Positions 51,512 to 62,200 of a stretch of DNA of 64,000 nucleotides are shown piece after piece. Both the position numbers and the translations under genes were made by a program. A model generated the notes under the pieces. It made no database searches. It saw only the letters and a list, made by a program, of their open reading frames with translations, and had not been told where the DNA came from. Source of the DNA: Shinella sp. H4-D48 (GTDB taxonomy: Bacteria; Pseudomonadota; Alphaproteobacteria; Rhizobiales; Rhizobiaceae); the NCBI RefSeq assembly GCF_022637395.1, contig NZ_CP093337.1:1-64000 (forward strand), in the 5' to 3' direction. The first letter of the stretch is position 1. Each line of letters begins with the position of its first letter.

Positions 51512-51709
51512 TTAAAAATCGATAGCGCGGCCCTTGATTTCCCAATCACCGAAGCGGGCGGGGTCTTCGCCGCCACGACCGCCGATCTCCGGGGCCCGCT
51601 CGACCGGAGCGGCCGCCTTGCGCCGTTCCTCTGCTTCCTTCAGGGCGCGCTGCGCCGCCGGCGAAAGCACCTTGCGGCCGTCAGAATGATTGTCGTTGTC
51701 GCTTTCCAT
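51512..51709 (-). CDS. DUF1674 protein, SdhAF4-like succinate dehydrogenase assembly factor
   Basis: 65 residues. A polar N-terminus (ESDNDNHSDGRKVLSPAAQR), an Ala/Glu/Arg helix, then GGRGGEDPARFGDWEIKGRAIDF, the DUF1674/SdhAF4 signature. Members help FAD insertion into succinate dehydrogenase in eukaryotes; in bacteria this is by homology. ATG 51709 has AAGAAGGA about 11 bases upstream; ATG 51721 would leave no spacing. Confidence 0.8.
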   Translation of the reverse strand: MESDNDNHSDGRKVLSPAAQRALKEAEERRKAAAPVERAPEIGGRGGEDPARFGDWEIKGRAIDF

Positions 51710-51792
51710 GAAAACCGGCATCCTTCTTGGATATTGAAGACGTGCAGTTGGTTCACCATCATATAGGAGCGTGAGCGCGCTGTGGAAAGCGT

Positions 51793-51808
51793 TGATTCAC
51801 GTGAAACA
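51793..51808. other. parS-like centromere site 6
   Basis: TGATTCACGTGAAACA, one mismatch. Intergenic between the DUF1674 gene and htpX, the farthest site at about 19.7 kb from the predicted origin. Confidence 0.87.
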
Positions 51809-51867
51809 TTCCCTTGACACCGGGAACTCGCAGGCAGGCACAAGATTTTTACGGGAGCCGAAAACGC

Positions 51868-52833
51868 ATGAACATCCTTCGCACAGCCATGCTGCTCGCC
51901 TTCATGACGGCGCTTTTCATGGGCGTGGGTCTGCTCATAGGCGGTAAGGGCGGCATGATGATCGCGCTGCTCGTCGCGATTGCCATGAACTTCTTCTCCT
52001 ATTGGAATTCCGACAAGATGGTGCTTTCCATGTATGGCGCCAAGGAGGTGGATGAACGATCGGCGCCGGAATATTACGGCATCGTACGCGATCTCGCCAA
52101 ACGGGCCGGCCTGCCCATGCCCCGCGTCTTCGTCATCAACAGCGATCAGCCAAACGCCTTTGCGACCGGCCGCAACCCGCAGAACGCTGCCGTTGCCGCA
52201 TCGACGGGCCTTCTTCAGGCGTTGAGTTACGAAGAGGTGGCTGGCGTGATGGCGCACGAACTCGCGCATATCCAGAACCGGGATACGCTGACCATGACGC
52301 TGACGGCGACGATTGCCGGTGCGATTTCCATGCTCGCCAATTTCGCGATGTTCTTCGGCGGCAGCGGCAACCGCGAGAACAACAATCCGCTCGGCTTCAT
52401 CGGTATTCTCATCGCCATGATCGTCGCGCCCTTTGCCGCCATGCTGGTGCAGATGGCAATCAGCCGCACGCGCGAATATTCCGCCGACAAACGCGGCGCG
52501 GAAATCTGCGGCAACCCGCTGTGGCTCGCCTCGGCGCTGAAGAAGATCGCCATGGCCGCCGGGCGTATTCCGAACGATGCGGCCGAGCATAACCCGGCGA
52601 CGGCGCATATGTTCATCATCAATCCGCTGTCGGGCGAGCGCATGGACAACCTGTTTTCAACGCATCCGAACACGGAAAACCGCATCGCCGCGCTGCAGGA
52701 AATGGCTCGCGGCATGCAGGCACGCTCGACGGAACCGGTTCGGACTGATAATGCCTCGCGCAAATCGCGTTCCGTCCCGACCACCGGCTGGGGACGCGGT
52801 GGTTCCGAACCACCCAAAGGTCCCTGGTCTTGA
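51868..52833 (+). CDS. htpX: Membrane zinc metalloprotease HtpX
   Basis: 321 residues, M48B. Two N-terminal helices (about 5-25 and 30-44), catalytic HELAH at 130-134 in [14 protein letters not shown], two further helices, and the zinc glutamate region [11 protein letters not shown]. Quality control of inner-membrane proteins. ATG 51868 with GGGAG 10 bases upstream. Its stop overlaps the TTG of rsmB. Confidence 0.95.
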   Translation: MNILRTAMLLAFMTALFMGVGLLIGGKGGMMIALLVAIAMNFFSYWNSDKMVLSMYGAKEVDERSAPEYYGIVRDLAKRAGLPMPRVFVINSDQPNAFATGRNPQNAAVAASTGLLQALSYEEVAGVMAHELAHIQNRDTLTMTLTATIAGAISMLANFAMFFGGSGNRENNNPLGFIGILIAMIVAPFAAMLVQMAISRTREYSADKRGAEICGNPLWLASALKKIAMAAGRIPNDAAEHNPATAHMFIINPLSGERMDNLFSTHPNTENRIAALQEMARGMQARSTEPVRTDNASRKSRSVPTTGWGRGGSEPPKGPWS

Positions 52834-54236
52834 ACGACGAAAATCGCAGAAACAAACCGCATTCCAACCGGCATCGTGGCGCTCGCCCGCCGAAGCCCGC
52901 GCCGGCTGCCGATCACGTCGAAAAGCCGGGCCTGCGTGCCCGGCAGGCGGCGGCCAAGATCCTTGCCGCGGTGGTCGACCGCAGGACGCCGCTCGACGGG
53001 ATGCTGGATCTCGAAAACGGCAATCCGGCCTACCGCCAGCTGAACGATGCCGACCGCGCGCTGGTTCGCGCCATTCTTAATACGGCGCTGCGCCACCTCC
53101 CCCGCATCGAAGCGATTCTCGACACGCTCGTCGGCACGCCGTTGCCGGAGGGTGCCCGTGCATTGCACCATGTGCTGACCGTGGCCGCCGCGCAGATCCT
53201 CTATCTCGACGTGCCCGATCATTCGGCCGTCGACCTTGCGGTCGAGCAGGCGCAGCTCGATCCGCGCAACCGTCGTTTCGCCAGTCTCACCAACGCCGTG
53301 CTGCGCCGCCTGTCGCGCGAGAAGGCCACGCATCTTTCGGCCACGCAGGCGCTGCCGGCCATTCCGGCGTGGTTCTACGAGCGGCTGATTACAGTCTACG
53401 GCAAGGCGCATGCGGCGCACATCGCGGAGGCCGTGCTGGAACCCTCCGCCATCGACCTCACCGTCAAATCCGATTCCGAGGGTTGGGCCGCCAAGCTGGG
53501 CGGGCTCGTCCTGCCGACCGGCTCCGTCCGCCTGCCCGCATCCTCCGGCACCATTCCGGCGCTTGAGGGTTTCGAGGCGGGTGAATGGTGGGTGCAGGAC
53601 GCCGCAGCCAGCCTGCCGGCCAGACTTTTCGGTAATCTCGCGGGCAAGCATGTCGCGGACCTGTGCGCCGCGCCCGGCGGCAAGACCGCGCAGCTTGTGC
53701 TGGCTGGCGGCTTGGTGACGGCGCTCGACCAGTCGGGCAATCGGCTCCGGCGGCTTGAAAGCAATCTGGAAAGGCTCGGTCTTTCGGCGACGACGCTCGA
53801 AGCCAATATGGCGGATTTCCGCCCCGAGACGCTGTTCGATGCCGTTCTGCTCGACGCGCCCTGCTCCTCCACGGGCACGATCCGCAAGCATCCCGACGTG
53901 CTCTGGACGAAGGGGCCGGAGGATATCGAAAAGCTCGCGCGCCTGCAGGAGCGCCTGCTGCGCCATGCGCTGACGCTGGTGAAGCCGGGCGGCGATCTGG
54001 TGTTCTCCAACTGCTCGCTCGATCCCACCGAGGGTGAGGACATGGTCGACCGGGTTCTGGCCGACAACCCGGACTGGCGGCTCATTCCCGTCGATCCGAC
54101 GGACTGGCCGGGCCTTGAGGAAGCGGTTTCGCCGCGCGGCGAATTCCGCACCACGCCCGCCATGCTGCCCGCAACAGCCGGCCATGCCGGTGGCGTCGAC
54201 GGGTTTTATGCGGTCCGGCTGCGCAGAAGCGGTTGA
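52830..54236 (+). CDS. rsmB: 16S rRNA m5C methyltransferase, RsmB/NOP type
   Basis: 468 residues from TTG 52830 (TTGA overlap with htpX). NusB-like N-terminal RNA domain at about 35-165, SAM motif [15 protein letters not shown], and the two catalytic cysteines in [10 protein letters not shown] and FSNCSLDP. A basic lead ([18 protein letters not shown]) precedes it. Methylates rRNA cytosine (C967 in E. coli). Confidence 0.93.
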   Translation: MNDENRRNKPHSNRHRGARPPKPAPAADHVEKPGLRARQAAAKILAAVVDRRTPLDGMLDLENGNPAYRQLNDADRALVRAILNTALRHLPRIEAILDTLVGTPLPEGARALHHVLTVAAAQILYLDVPDHSAVDLAVEQAQLDPRNRRFASLTNAVLRRLSREKATHLSATQALPAIPAWFYERLITVYGKAHAAHIAEAVLEPSAIDLTVKSDSEGWAAKLGGLVLPTGSVRLPASSGTIPALEGFEAGEWWVQDAAASLPARLFGNLAGKHVADLCAAPGGKTAQLVLAGGLVTALDQSGNRLRRLESNLERLGLSATTLEANMADFRPETLFDAVLLDAPCSSTGTIRKHPDVLWTKGPEDIEKLARLQERLLRHALTLVKPGGDLVFSNCSLDPTEGEDMVDRVLADNPDWRLIPVDPTDWPGLEEAVSPRGEFRTTPAMLPATAGHAGGVDGFYAVRLRRSG

Positions 54237-54339
54237 TCCCTTCCGCATTCCCACTGTCATCAACAGTCCATCAGCAGGTGATGAATTGACGCCGCTCATC
54301 TCCTCGGCCTACCTATAGGCTTGGAGGCATTTGTTAACC

Positions 54340-56022
54340 ATGCAGCTTTCCGACCGCCAACGGCTTCTCTATCTGTATCTGCGTGAGGGTTGGCGCCGCT
54401 TCTCGCGAAGGCTTGCCCTGGGTAAGATCAGCGCCGTGCGCTTTTCCGGCGGTGCGCCTGATCGCCTCATTGTGGCGCCGACGGACCTGCACCCCGCCGA
54501 TTCCTTCGCCGGCGAAGAGATTACCGCCGGTCGCTTCCCGCTAGCCGGTCGCGTGCTGGATTGTGAGGGCGAATCACCTTTCGCGCTGGAGCTTCCCTCC
54601 GAGGAATTTGCCGTTCGACTGCATTCCTTCGGCTGGCTGCGCCACCTGCGGCTCGTCGATCCCGACAAGGCCGCGCATACGGCCCGCTTCATTGTCGACG
54701 ACTGGCTGCAAAGCCATGGCCGTGTCATCGGCGGGCTTGCCTGGCGCCCGGATGTCGCGGCGCAACGCATCATCGCCTGGCTGTCCCATTCCCCTGTTGT
54801 CCTGAAGGACGCAGACTATCCGTTCTATAGGCGGTTCCTCAAAAGCCTTGCCTTCCAGGTGCGCTATCTGCGCCACGTCGCCGATACGACGCGGGACGGC
54901 GAACCAAGGCTTCGTGTGCGCATCGCGCTGGCCATGGCCTCGATCGCCATGCCCGCGACCGTGTCCAAGATGCGCAGCGCCGCGCGCCATCTCGATGCGG
55001 AGCTGGACAGACAGATCCTGCCTGATGGCGGCCATTGCTCGCGCAATCCGCGGGCCGCACTCGACCTGCTGCTCGACCTGCTGCCGCTGCGCCAGACCTA
55101 TGTCAATCTCGGCCACGACATGCCCTTACAGCTCATCCCGAGCATCGACCGCATCTATCCCGCCCTGCGCTTCTTCCGCCATCAGGGCGGCGAGCTCGCC
55201 CTGTTCAACGGGGCGACCTATACGCTGGCCAACGAACTGATGTCCGTGCTGCGTTACGACGAGACCGGCGGCGCACCTTTCAAGGCCCTGCCCTCGATCA
55301 ATTACGACCGGCTCGCTGTGAAAGAGACGGTGGTGCTGATGGATACCGGCATGCCGAAATCCATCGATCTCTCCGCGACGCATTCGGCCGGCACCCTTTC
55401 CATCGAGATGTCGTCGGGCAAGAACCGCTTCATCGTCAATTCCGGCCGGCCGCGTTTTGCCGGCGATGCGATGCGGCAGATGGCACGCATGACGGCTGCG
55501 CATTCTGTCGCCACCGTCAACGACACCTCTTCGTCGCGCATTTCCACCTCGCGTTTCCTGGGGCCGATCATCATTGGCGGCGTCAGCAAGGTGAATGTGG
55601 CAAGGGCCGAGCGGGAGTCCGGCGCGGATGGCATCACGGCAAGCCATGACGGTTATCTCCAGCGCTTCGGCCTGATCTACGAGCGCGATATCTTCGTTTC
55701 CGCCTCGGGCACGGAAATTCGCGGCCGCGAGCGTTTCTTCAAGCCGGGCACGCCCGGCGCCGCAATCGACAAGGGCACGGCCGTCGTGCGCTTCCATATC
55801 CATCCGAGCATTCAGCTCTATCCGGCTTCCGACAATGAGGTGCGGCTGGTCGCGCCCGATGGCGAGGCCTGGGCCCTGACCTGCCTCGATATCGGCATCG
55901 AGGAGGAGGAGGATGTGTTCTTCGCCGATCCCTCCGGCGTGCGCGCGTCGCGCCAGCTGACGCTGACCATGCCGCTTGCCGACACGTCGGAAGTCCAGTG
56001 GTCTCTGGTGCGCCGGCGCTGA
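54340..56022 (+). CDS. Heparinase II/III-like protein
   Basis: 560 residues. An alpha-helical N-terminal region and a beta-rich C-terminal half with the heparinase II/III domain (LALFNGATYT, VLMDTGMPKS, THSAGTLSIEMSSGKNRFIVN). No signal peptide is seen. Homologues are common in Rhizobiales beside rsmB and purH; the substrate is unknown, possibly cell-envelope or capsular glycan. ATG 54340 has GGAGG 12 bases upstream; TTG 54331 at 3 bases is an alternative. Confidence 0.85.
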   Translation: MQLSDRQRLLYLYLREGWRRFSRRLALGKISAVRFSGGAPDRLIVAPTDLHPADSFAGEEITAGRFPLAGRVLDCEGESPFALELPSEEFAVRLHSFGWLRHLRLVDPDKAAHTARFIVDDWLQSHGRVIGGLAWRPDVAAQRIIAWLSHSPVVLKDADYPFYRRFLKSLAFQVRYLRHVADTTRDGEPRLRVRIALAMASIAMPATVSKMRSAARHLDAELDRQILPDGGHCSRNPRAALDLLLDLLPLRQTYVNLGHDMPLQLIPSIDRIYPALRFFRHQGGELALFNGATYTLANELMSVLRYDETGGAPFKALPSINYDRLAVKETVVLMDTGMPKSIDLSATHSAGTLSIEMSSGKNRFIVNSGRPRFAGDAMRQMARMTAAHSVATVNDTSSSRISTSRFLGPIIIGGVSKVNVARAERESGADGITASHDGYLQRFGLIYERDIFVSASGTEIRGRERFFKPGTPGAAIDKGTAVVRFHIHPSIQLYPASDNEVRLVAPDGEAWALTCLDIGIEEEEDVFFADPSGVRASRQLTLTMPLADTSEVQWSLVRRR

Positions 56023-56119
56023 GCTTTTCTCATTCGAGGTTTTCTCCGGGCGGCGCCTGTGTTAACGGGGCGCATGACCATCCGGCCCCTCCTCCCGGGC
56101 CGTCAGAACGGAGCGCCCA

Positions 56120-57730
56120 ATGGCCGTTGTTTCCAAGAAGATCCCCGCCCCCGACCGTGTTGCCGTGCGCACCGCGCTCCTGTCCGTTTCCGACAAGACC
56201 GGTGTGGTCGAGCTTGCCAGGGCGCTTGCCGAAAAGGGCGTGCGGCTGCTGTCGACCGGCGGCACCCACAAGGCGCTCAGCGATGCCGGACTTGCCGTTA
56301 CCGACGTGTCCGAAGTGACGGGCTTCCCGGAAATCATGGATGGTCGCGTGAAGACGCTGCATCCTTCCGTGCATGGCGGGCTGCTGGCGATCCGTGACGA
56401 TGCCGAGCATGTCGAGGCCATGAAGGCGCACGGCATCGGCGCCATCGACCTTGCTGTTATCAATCTCTATCCGTTCGAGGATGTCCGCGCCAAGGGCGGC
56501 GACTATCCGACGACCGTCGAGAACATCGATATCGGGGGCCCGGCGATGATCCGCGCCTCGGCCAAGAACCATGCCTATGTCACCATCGTCACTGATCCCG
56601 CCGACTACGAGGCGCTGATCGCTGAACTGGCTGACGGCACGACGTCCTATGCCTTCCGCCAGCGCATGGCGGCGAAGGCCTATGCACGCACCGCCGCTTA
56701 TGATGCCGCGATCTCCAACTGGTTTGCCGAGGCCCTCGACATCGCCATGCCGCGCCACCGCGTGATCGGCGGCGCGCTGAAGGAAGAGATGCGCTACGGC
56801 GAGAACCCGCACCAGAAGGCGGGCTTCTATGTGACCGGCGAAAACCGCCCCGGCGTTGCCACCGCAACGCTCCTGCAGGGAAAACAGCTCTCCTACAACA
56901 ACATCAACGACACGGATGCCGCCTTCGAGCTGGTCGCCGAGTTCCTGCCGGAAAACGGTCCGGCCTGTGCGATCATCAAGCACGCCAACCCCTGCGGCGT
57001 TGCCACCGGCAAAACGCTGAAGGACGCCTATGCCAGGGCGCTGGCCTGCGACCCGGTCTCCGCCTTCGGCGGCATCATCGCGCTCAACTCGACGCTGGAC
57101 GGTGAGACGGCGGAAGAGATCGTCAAGCTGTTCACCGAGGTTATCATCGCGCCGGATGCCGATGAAAAGGCCCGTGCGGTGATCGCCGGCAAGCCCAATC
57201 TGCGTCTTCTCGTGACGGGCGGCCTGCCCGATCCGCGCGCGCCTGGCCTCTCCGCCAAGACCGTATCGGGCGGCCTTTTGGTGCAAAGCCGCGACAACGG
57301 CGTGGTCGAGGATCTGGAACTGAAGGTCGTCACCAAGCGCGCGCCGACCGAGCAGGAACTGATCGACATGAAGTTCGCCTTCAAGGTCGCCAAGCACGTC
57401 AAGTCGAATGCCGTGGTCTATGCCAAGGATGGCCAGACGGCGGGTATCGGCGCCGGCCAGATGAGCCGCGTCGATTCCGCCCGCATCGCCGGCCTGAAGG
57501 CCGAGGAAGCCGCCAACGCCATGGGCCTTGCAGAGCCGCTGACGCGCGGTTCGGCCGTTGCGTCGGAAGCGTTCCTGCCCTTCGCAGACGGCTTGCTCTC
57601 CGCGATTGCTGCCGGTGCCACGGCGGTTATCCAGCCCGGTGGCTCGATGCGCGATGCCGAAGTCATCGCCGCGGCCGACGAGGCGGGCGTCGCCATGGTG
57701 TTCACCGGCATGCGACACTTCCGCCACTGA
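56120..57730 (+). CDS. purH: Bifunctional AICAR formyltransferase / IMP cyclohydrolase
   Basis: 536 residues. The IMP cyclohydrolase part has [12 protein letters not shown] and STGGTHKAL; the AICAR transformylase part has [24 protein letters not shown] and [14 protein letters not shown]. It completes the last two steps to IMP. ATG 56120 starts the conserved lead [20 protein letters not shown]. Terminator 30 bases downstream. Confidence 0.97.
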   Translation: MAVVSKKIPAPDRVAVRTALLSVSDKTGVVELARALAEKGVRLLSTGGTHKALSDAGLAVTDVSEVTGFPEIMDGRVKTLHPSVHGGLLAIRDDAEHVEAMKAHGIGAIDLAVINLYPFEDVRAKGGDYPTTVENIDIGGPAMIRASAKNHAYVTIVTDPADYEALIAELADGTTSYAFRQRMAAKAYARTAAYDAAISNWFAEALDIAMPRHRVIGGALKEEMRYGENPHQKAGFYVTGENRPGVATATLLQGKQLSYNNINDTDAAFELVAEFLPENGPACAIIKHANPCGVATGKTLKDAYARALACDPVSAFGGIIALNSTLDGETAEEIVKLFTEVIIAPDADEKARAVIAGKPNLRLLVTGGLPDPRAPGLSAKTVSGGLLVQSRDNGVVEDLELKVVTKRAPTEQELIDMKFAFKVAKHVKSNAVVYAKDGQTAGIGAGQMSRVDSARIAGLKAEEAANAMGLAEPLTRGSAVASEAFLPFADGLLSAIAAGATAVIQPGGSMRDAEVIAAADEAGVAMVFTGMRHFRH

Positions 57731-57757
57731 TCCTTACCCGGATTCTTGCGCTTATAG

Positions 57758-57783
57758 AAACGCTCCGCTTGCGGGGCGTTTTG
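57758..57783. terminator. Terminator between purH and the MFS gene
   Basis: AAACGCTCCGC (57758-57768) pairs with GCGGGGCGTTT (57771-57781) with one T/G wobble, followed by TTG. Serves purH on plus and the convergent MFS gene (stop at 57788). Confidence 0.82.
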
Positions 57784-57787
57784 CGTT

Positions 57788-59173
57788 TCAGCGGGTGACT
57801 TTGGCAGCGGGATAAGGTGTCCGCAGCAAAAGCAGGAAACCGACAACCAGGAAGACGATCAGCGCCATCATGCCCAGGCGCGCCGAGCCCGTCGCCGTGG
57901 TGACGAGGGCCACGGAGAGCGGCGCCAGGAAGGATGTGGCGCGGCCCGAAAGTGCATAGAGCCCGAAATAGCGGCCTGCCTCGTCCGGGTGGATGCTCTG
58001 GGCAAGGTAGGAGCGCGCGGAGGCCTGCACGGGACCGAACGCAAGGCCGATCAGCAGGCCATAGAGAATGTAGGCCTTTTCAGCGGCAGTGCCGAACAGG
58101 GCCCCGGTATCCTCCCCCGGCAACAGGATGAGGCCGAAGAGGGTGAAGCCCGGTCCCGTCGAGACGATGCCGATAGTGGCGATGGTCAGGCAGACGAGGC
58201 TTCCGACGACGACCGCCTTCGAGCCGAGGCGCTTATCCAGCCGGCTGGCATAAAGGCAGCCGCCGATGGCCACGACATTGAGGATGATACCGTAGATGCC
58301 GAGCTCGAAGGTCTGCCAGGCGAACATGCCGGCCGCGAAGGTGCCGCCGAGCGCGATGAGACCGTTGACGCCGTCCTGGTAGACCATGCGCGCGATGAGA
58401 AAACGCATGATGCCCGGCTTGCCGTGAAGATCGCGCAAGGCTGCGGAAAGATCCGCGAAGCCTGCGCGAACGGCCTGTGCGATGGGCAGGCCCTTGCTCT
58501 GGTCGGGGGTGAAGAAGAACATCGGCAGGATGAAGACAAGATACCAGATCGCAGAGATCGGCCCGGTGATGCGGGCATCCTCGCCCGTTGCCGGATCAAG
58601 CCCGAAAAGCGGGCTGATGCCGATGGCGGTCTTGCCGGTCTGCGGGTTGGCGGCAAGAAGCGCCACGACGGCGATCAGCACGATCATGCCGCCGAGATAG
58701 CCGAGGCCCCAGGCAATGTTGGAGATGCGTCCGGTATCGGCCGGGCTCACCAGCCGCGGCATCATCGAATCGTTGAAGACGATGGAAAATTCCGCCGCGA
58801 CGGTGGCAAGCACGATCATCGCCATGGCGAAGACCAGACTGCTGCCCGGCGTGGCATACCAGAGCCCCATGAGCGCCAGGATCTTCACCACTGCAAAGGC
58901 GGCGATCCAGGGTTTTCGTGCACGGGACGCATCCGCGATCGAGCCCATGACGGGCGCCAGCAGGGCGATCACAATGCCCGCAATGGTCAGTGTGTAGCTC
59001 CAGGCCGCCTGTCCCGCGACCGGATCGTCCGTCAGGCGCGCGACGAGATAGGGACCGAAGATGAAAGTGGTGATGACCGTGAAGAACGGCTGCGCCGCCC
59101 AATCGAACAGCATCCAGCCCGTAATGCCCAGACGGCTTGCGCGTGGCGCCGCGGCTTTCGTGTCCATGCTCAT
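57788..59173 (-). CDS. MFS transporter, UMF1 / Atg22-like type
   Basis: 461 residues with about 12 membrane segments. Start-of-family signature [21 protein letters not shown], then [13 protein letters not shown] and [19 protein letters not shown]. The group is related to fungal vacuolar effluxers; substrate unknown. ATG 59173 has AGGAGG just upstream. Neighbour: the giant glutamate dehydrogenase, same strand, 83 bases upstream. Confidence 0.88.
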   Translation of the reverse strand: MSMDTKAAAPRASRLGITGWMLFDWAAQPFFTVITTFIFGPYLVARLTDDPVAGQAAWSYTLTIAGIVIALLAPVMGSIADASRARKPWIAAFAVVKILALMGLWYATPGSSLVFAMAMIVLATVAAEFSIVFNDSMMPRLVSPADTGRISNIAWGLGYLGGMIVLIAVVALLAANPQTGKTAIGISPLFGLDPATGEDARITGPISAIWYLVFILPMFFFTPDQSKGLPIAQAVRAGFADLSAALRDLHGKPGIMRFLIARMVYQDGVNGLIALGGTFAAGMFAWQTFELGIYGIILNVVAIGGCLYASRLDKRLGSKAVVVGSLVCLTIATIGIVSTGPGFTLFGLILLPGEDTGALFGTAAEKAYILYGLLIGLAFGPVQASARSYLAQSIHPDEAGRYFGLYALSGRATSFLAPLSVALVTTATGSARLGMMALIVFLVVGFLLLLRTPYPAAKVTR

Positions 59174-59256
59174 CGCCCCTCCTATGCCGGGGCGATGATG
59201 CGCCCGTCCTCAAGCCGGCTAACGGAGCCTCGTCCGCCAGCCGGCACGGGACTGTG

Positions 59257-62200
59257 TCATTTCACCCTTTCCTGCGCAAGGTCGCTCAGGATGCCGGCGG
59301 CCACGCTGACCTTGGCGAGGGTCGCCTCGCCGGTCTCCGTCAGCGCCGAGAGATTGGCGGTCACGCGGGAAAGCCGCTCCTTCTCGCTTTGCTGCCACGC
59401 GGCAAGCGGAGCCTTGTCGCCCTTGTGGCGCGTCAGCACGGCGCTTGTCAGGTCGCGGCGGGCATTGGCGATATCCGTAAGGCTGCGCTGGAGGGCCAGA
59501 GCCTCGTAGAGATCACCGGTCGGTATGCGACCTGCTGCGGCCAGCAGCCGGCCGATGTTCAGCGTGCCGCTGATACCCGCGAAGGCCTGCGCCGTCTTGC
59601 TCAGCGTATCGCCGGTCGCCGTTGCGATCAGCATGACCTCTGGCACGAAGGTCAGCATCGAGAGCGCCGTGATCTCGGCGGCCAGGTCTGCCGGCACGCC
59701 TTCGTCCTCGTAGGCATGGGCCCTGCGACGGGCCTCGTCGCCGGCGGCATCCGACACCAGCGTGGAGAGATGCGGCCGCAGCTGCTTCAGCGCCTGCTTG
59801 AGCTTGTGGATCGCCTGGTCGAGCGGGCCGGACACGGCACCGGTGGTCAGGAGCAGGCTGGTGAGCGTCGCATAGATGCGGCCGATCTCCTCATAGAGCT
59901 CGTTCTGGACTTCCCCCGAAACCTGGTTATCCAGGGCGTCCACGCCGGCATAGAGCGCGGGGAGGCCGTAACCGTCGCGCGCGATGACGGCGGCCTTGAC
60001 CGCATCAGCCGGGCCGAAGCCGGTGCCGTCAGTGAGGCCGTTGATGAAGGCCGGGCCGCCGCGGTTGATCACCTCGTTCGCGAGTATGGTTGCGACGATC
60101 TCGCGGCGCAGCCGGTGCGAGCGGATGTCGTCGGCATAGGCCTTCTGCATCTTGGCGGGGAAGTAGCCCGCCAGTGTCGGCTCGAAATAGGGATCGTCCG
60201 GCAGGCCGGTATGGATGAGTTCGTCGAACAGCACCAGCTTTGCATAGGAAAGCAGCACGCCGATCTCCGGCCGCGTCAGCGGCTTGCCGGCCTGGTAGCG
60301 TTCGGCCAGTGTTCGGTCGTCCGGCAGCGTCTCGACCTTGCGGTTGAGATGGCCGGCGGCCTCCAGACGGTCCATCAGGCGGGTCAGCGACGCGCGGTTG
60401 GCTGTACCCTGCCGTTCCGTGAGCGAGATCGCCAGCGATTGCAGGTAGTTGTTGCGCAGGACGAGTTCGGCGACCTCGTCGGTCATCGAGGCGAGCAGCA
60501 CGTTGCGCTTGGCGCGTGCGAGCCGTTCGTCACGCATGGCCGAGGCGAGCGCGATCTTGATGTTGACCTCCACGTCGGAGGAGTTGACGCCCGCGGAGTT
60601 GTCGATGGCGTCGGAGTTGCTGCGCCCACCCTTCAGGCCGAAGGCGATGCGGCCGCGCTGGGTGACGCCGAGATTGGCGCCCTCGCCGATCACCTTGGCG
60701 CGTACATCCTCGCCCACGATACGGATAGCGTCGTTGGCGCGGTCGCCAACTTCCGCATCCGTCTCGTTCTGGCCGCGGATATAGGTGCCGATGCCGCCAA
60801 ACCACAGGAGGTCTACGGGGGCTTTCAGGATCGCCGTCATGATCTCGAACGGCGTCGCCTTGGCCTTGTCGATACCGATGACCGCCATGGCCTCCGGGGT
60901 CAGGGTCACGGATTTTTCCGTGCGCGGAATGATCATCGCGCCCTTGGAGAGCACGGAGCGGTCGTAATCCTGCCAGCTGGAGCGCGGCAGGTTGAACATG
61001 CGGCGCCGCTCGGCGAAGGACGTATCGGTATCCGGGTTCGGATCGATGAAGATGTCGCGATGATCGAAGGCCGCGACGAGGCGGATCTTGCGCGACAGCA
61101 GCATGCCGTTGCCGAAAACGTCGCCCGACATATCGCCGACGCCGGCCACCGTGAACGGCGTCTTCTGGATGTCGATGTTCATCTCGCGGAAGTGGCGCTT
61201 GACGGTTTCCCAGGCGCCGCGTGCGGTGATGCCCATCTTCTTGTGGTCGTAGCCGGCAGAACCGCCGGAGGCAAAGGCATCGTCGAGCCAGAAGCCGGCT
61301 TCCTGGGCAAGGCCGTTGGCCGTGTCTGAGAAGGTGGCCGTACCCTTGTCGGCCGCGACGACGAAATAGGGATCGTCTCCATCGAGACGGACAGTATCGG
61401 CCGGGGGCACGACGTCCTGACCAACAATGTTGTCGGTGACGGAGAGCAGCGTACGGATATAGGTCTTGTAAGCCTCGGTGCCGGCCTTGAAGACCGCATC
61501 ACGGCTGCCGCCGGCCGGAAGCTGCTTGGGATAGAAGCCGCCCTTGGCGCCAACGGGCACGATGACAGCATTTTTCACTTGCTGTGCCTTAACGAGGCCC
61601 AGCACTTCGGTGCGGTAATCCTGCGCGCGGTCGGACCAGCGCAGGCCGCCACGGGCGACCTTGCCGAAGCGCAGATGCACGCCTTCGACCTCGGCACCAT
61701 AGACGAAGATTTCGCGGAAGGGCCGCGGTTCCGGCAGGCCGTCAAGCGCCTTCGGATCGAGTTTGATCGCCAGGGTCTTGCGCGGCTTTCCGTCCGCATC
61801 GTGCTGGAAGTAGTTGGTGCGCAGCGTCGCCTGCAGCGCGTTGACGTAGCGGCGCAGGATCCGGTCCTCGTCGAGGCTCGGCACGTTGGCCAACGCATCC
61901 TCGATTGTCGCTGCGGCGTCCGTGGATTTCTTGTCGCGCTGGCGTTCGGAAAGTTTCGGGTCGAGACGCGCGTCGAACAGGCGGAAGAGGCCCGCGGCGA
62001 TTGCCGGATACTTGTTGAGCGTATCGGCAATGTAGCCCTGCGAATAGGCGATGCCCGTCTGGCGCAGGTAGCGCGAATAGGTCCGGAGCGCCATGATTTC
62101 GCGGGCGGAAAGACCGGCGGTGATGATGAGGCGGTTCAACGCGTCGTCGTCCACCTCGCCGTGCCAGGCGGCGAGGAAGGCCTCCTCCAGCATCGGGCGC

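Noticed and set aside
52227-54299. Minus-strand open frame of 690 codons across htpX and rsmB
   Set aside because: It spans two well-supported genes in antisense and has no domain.
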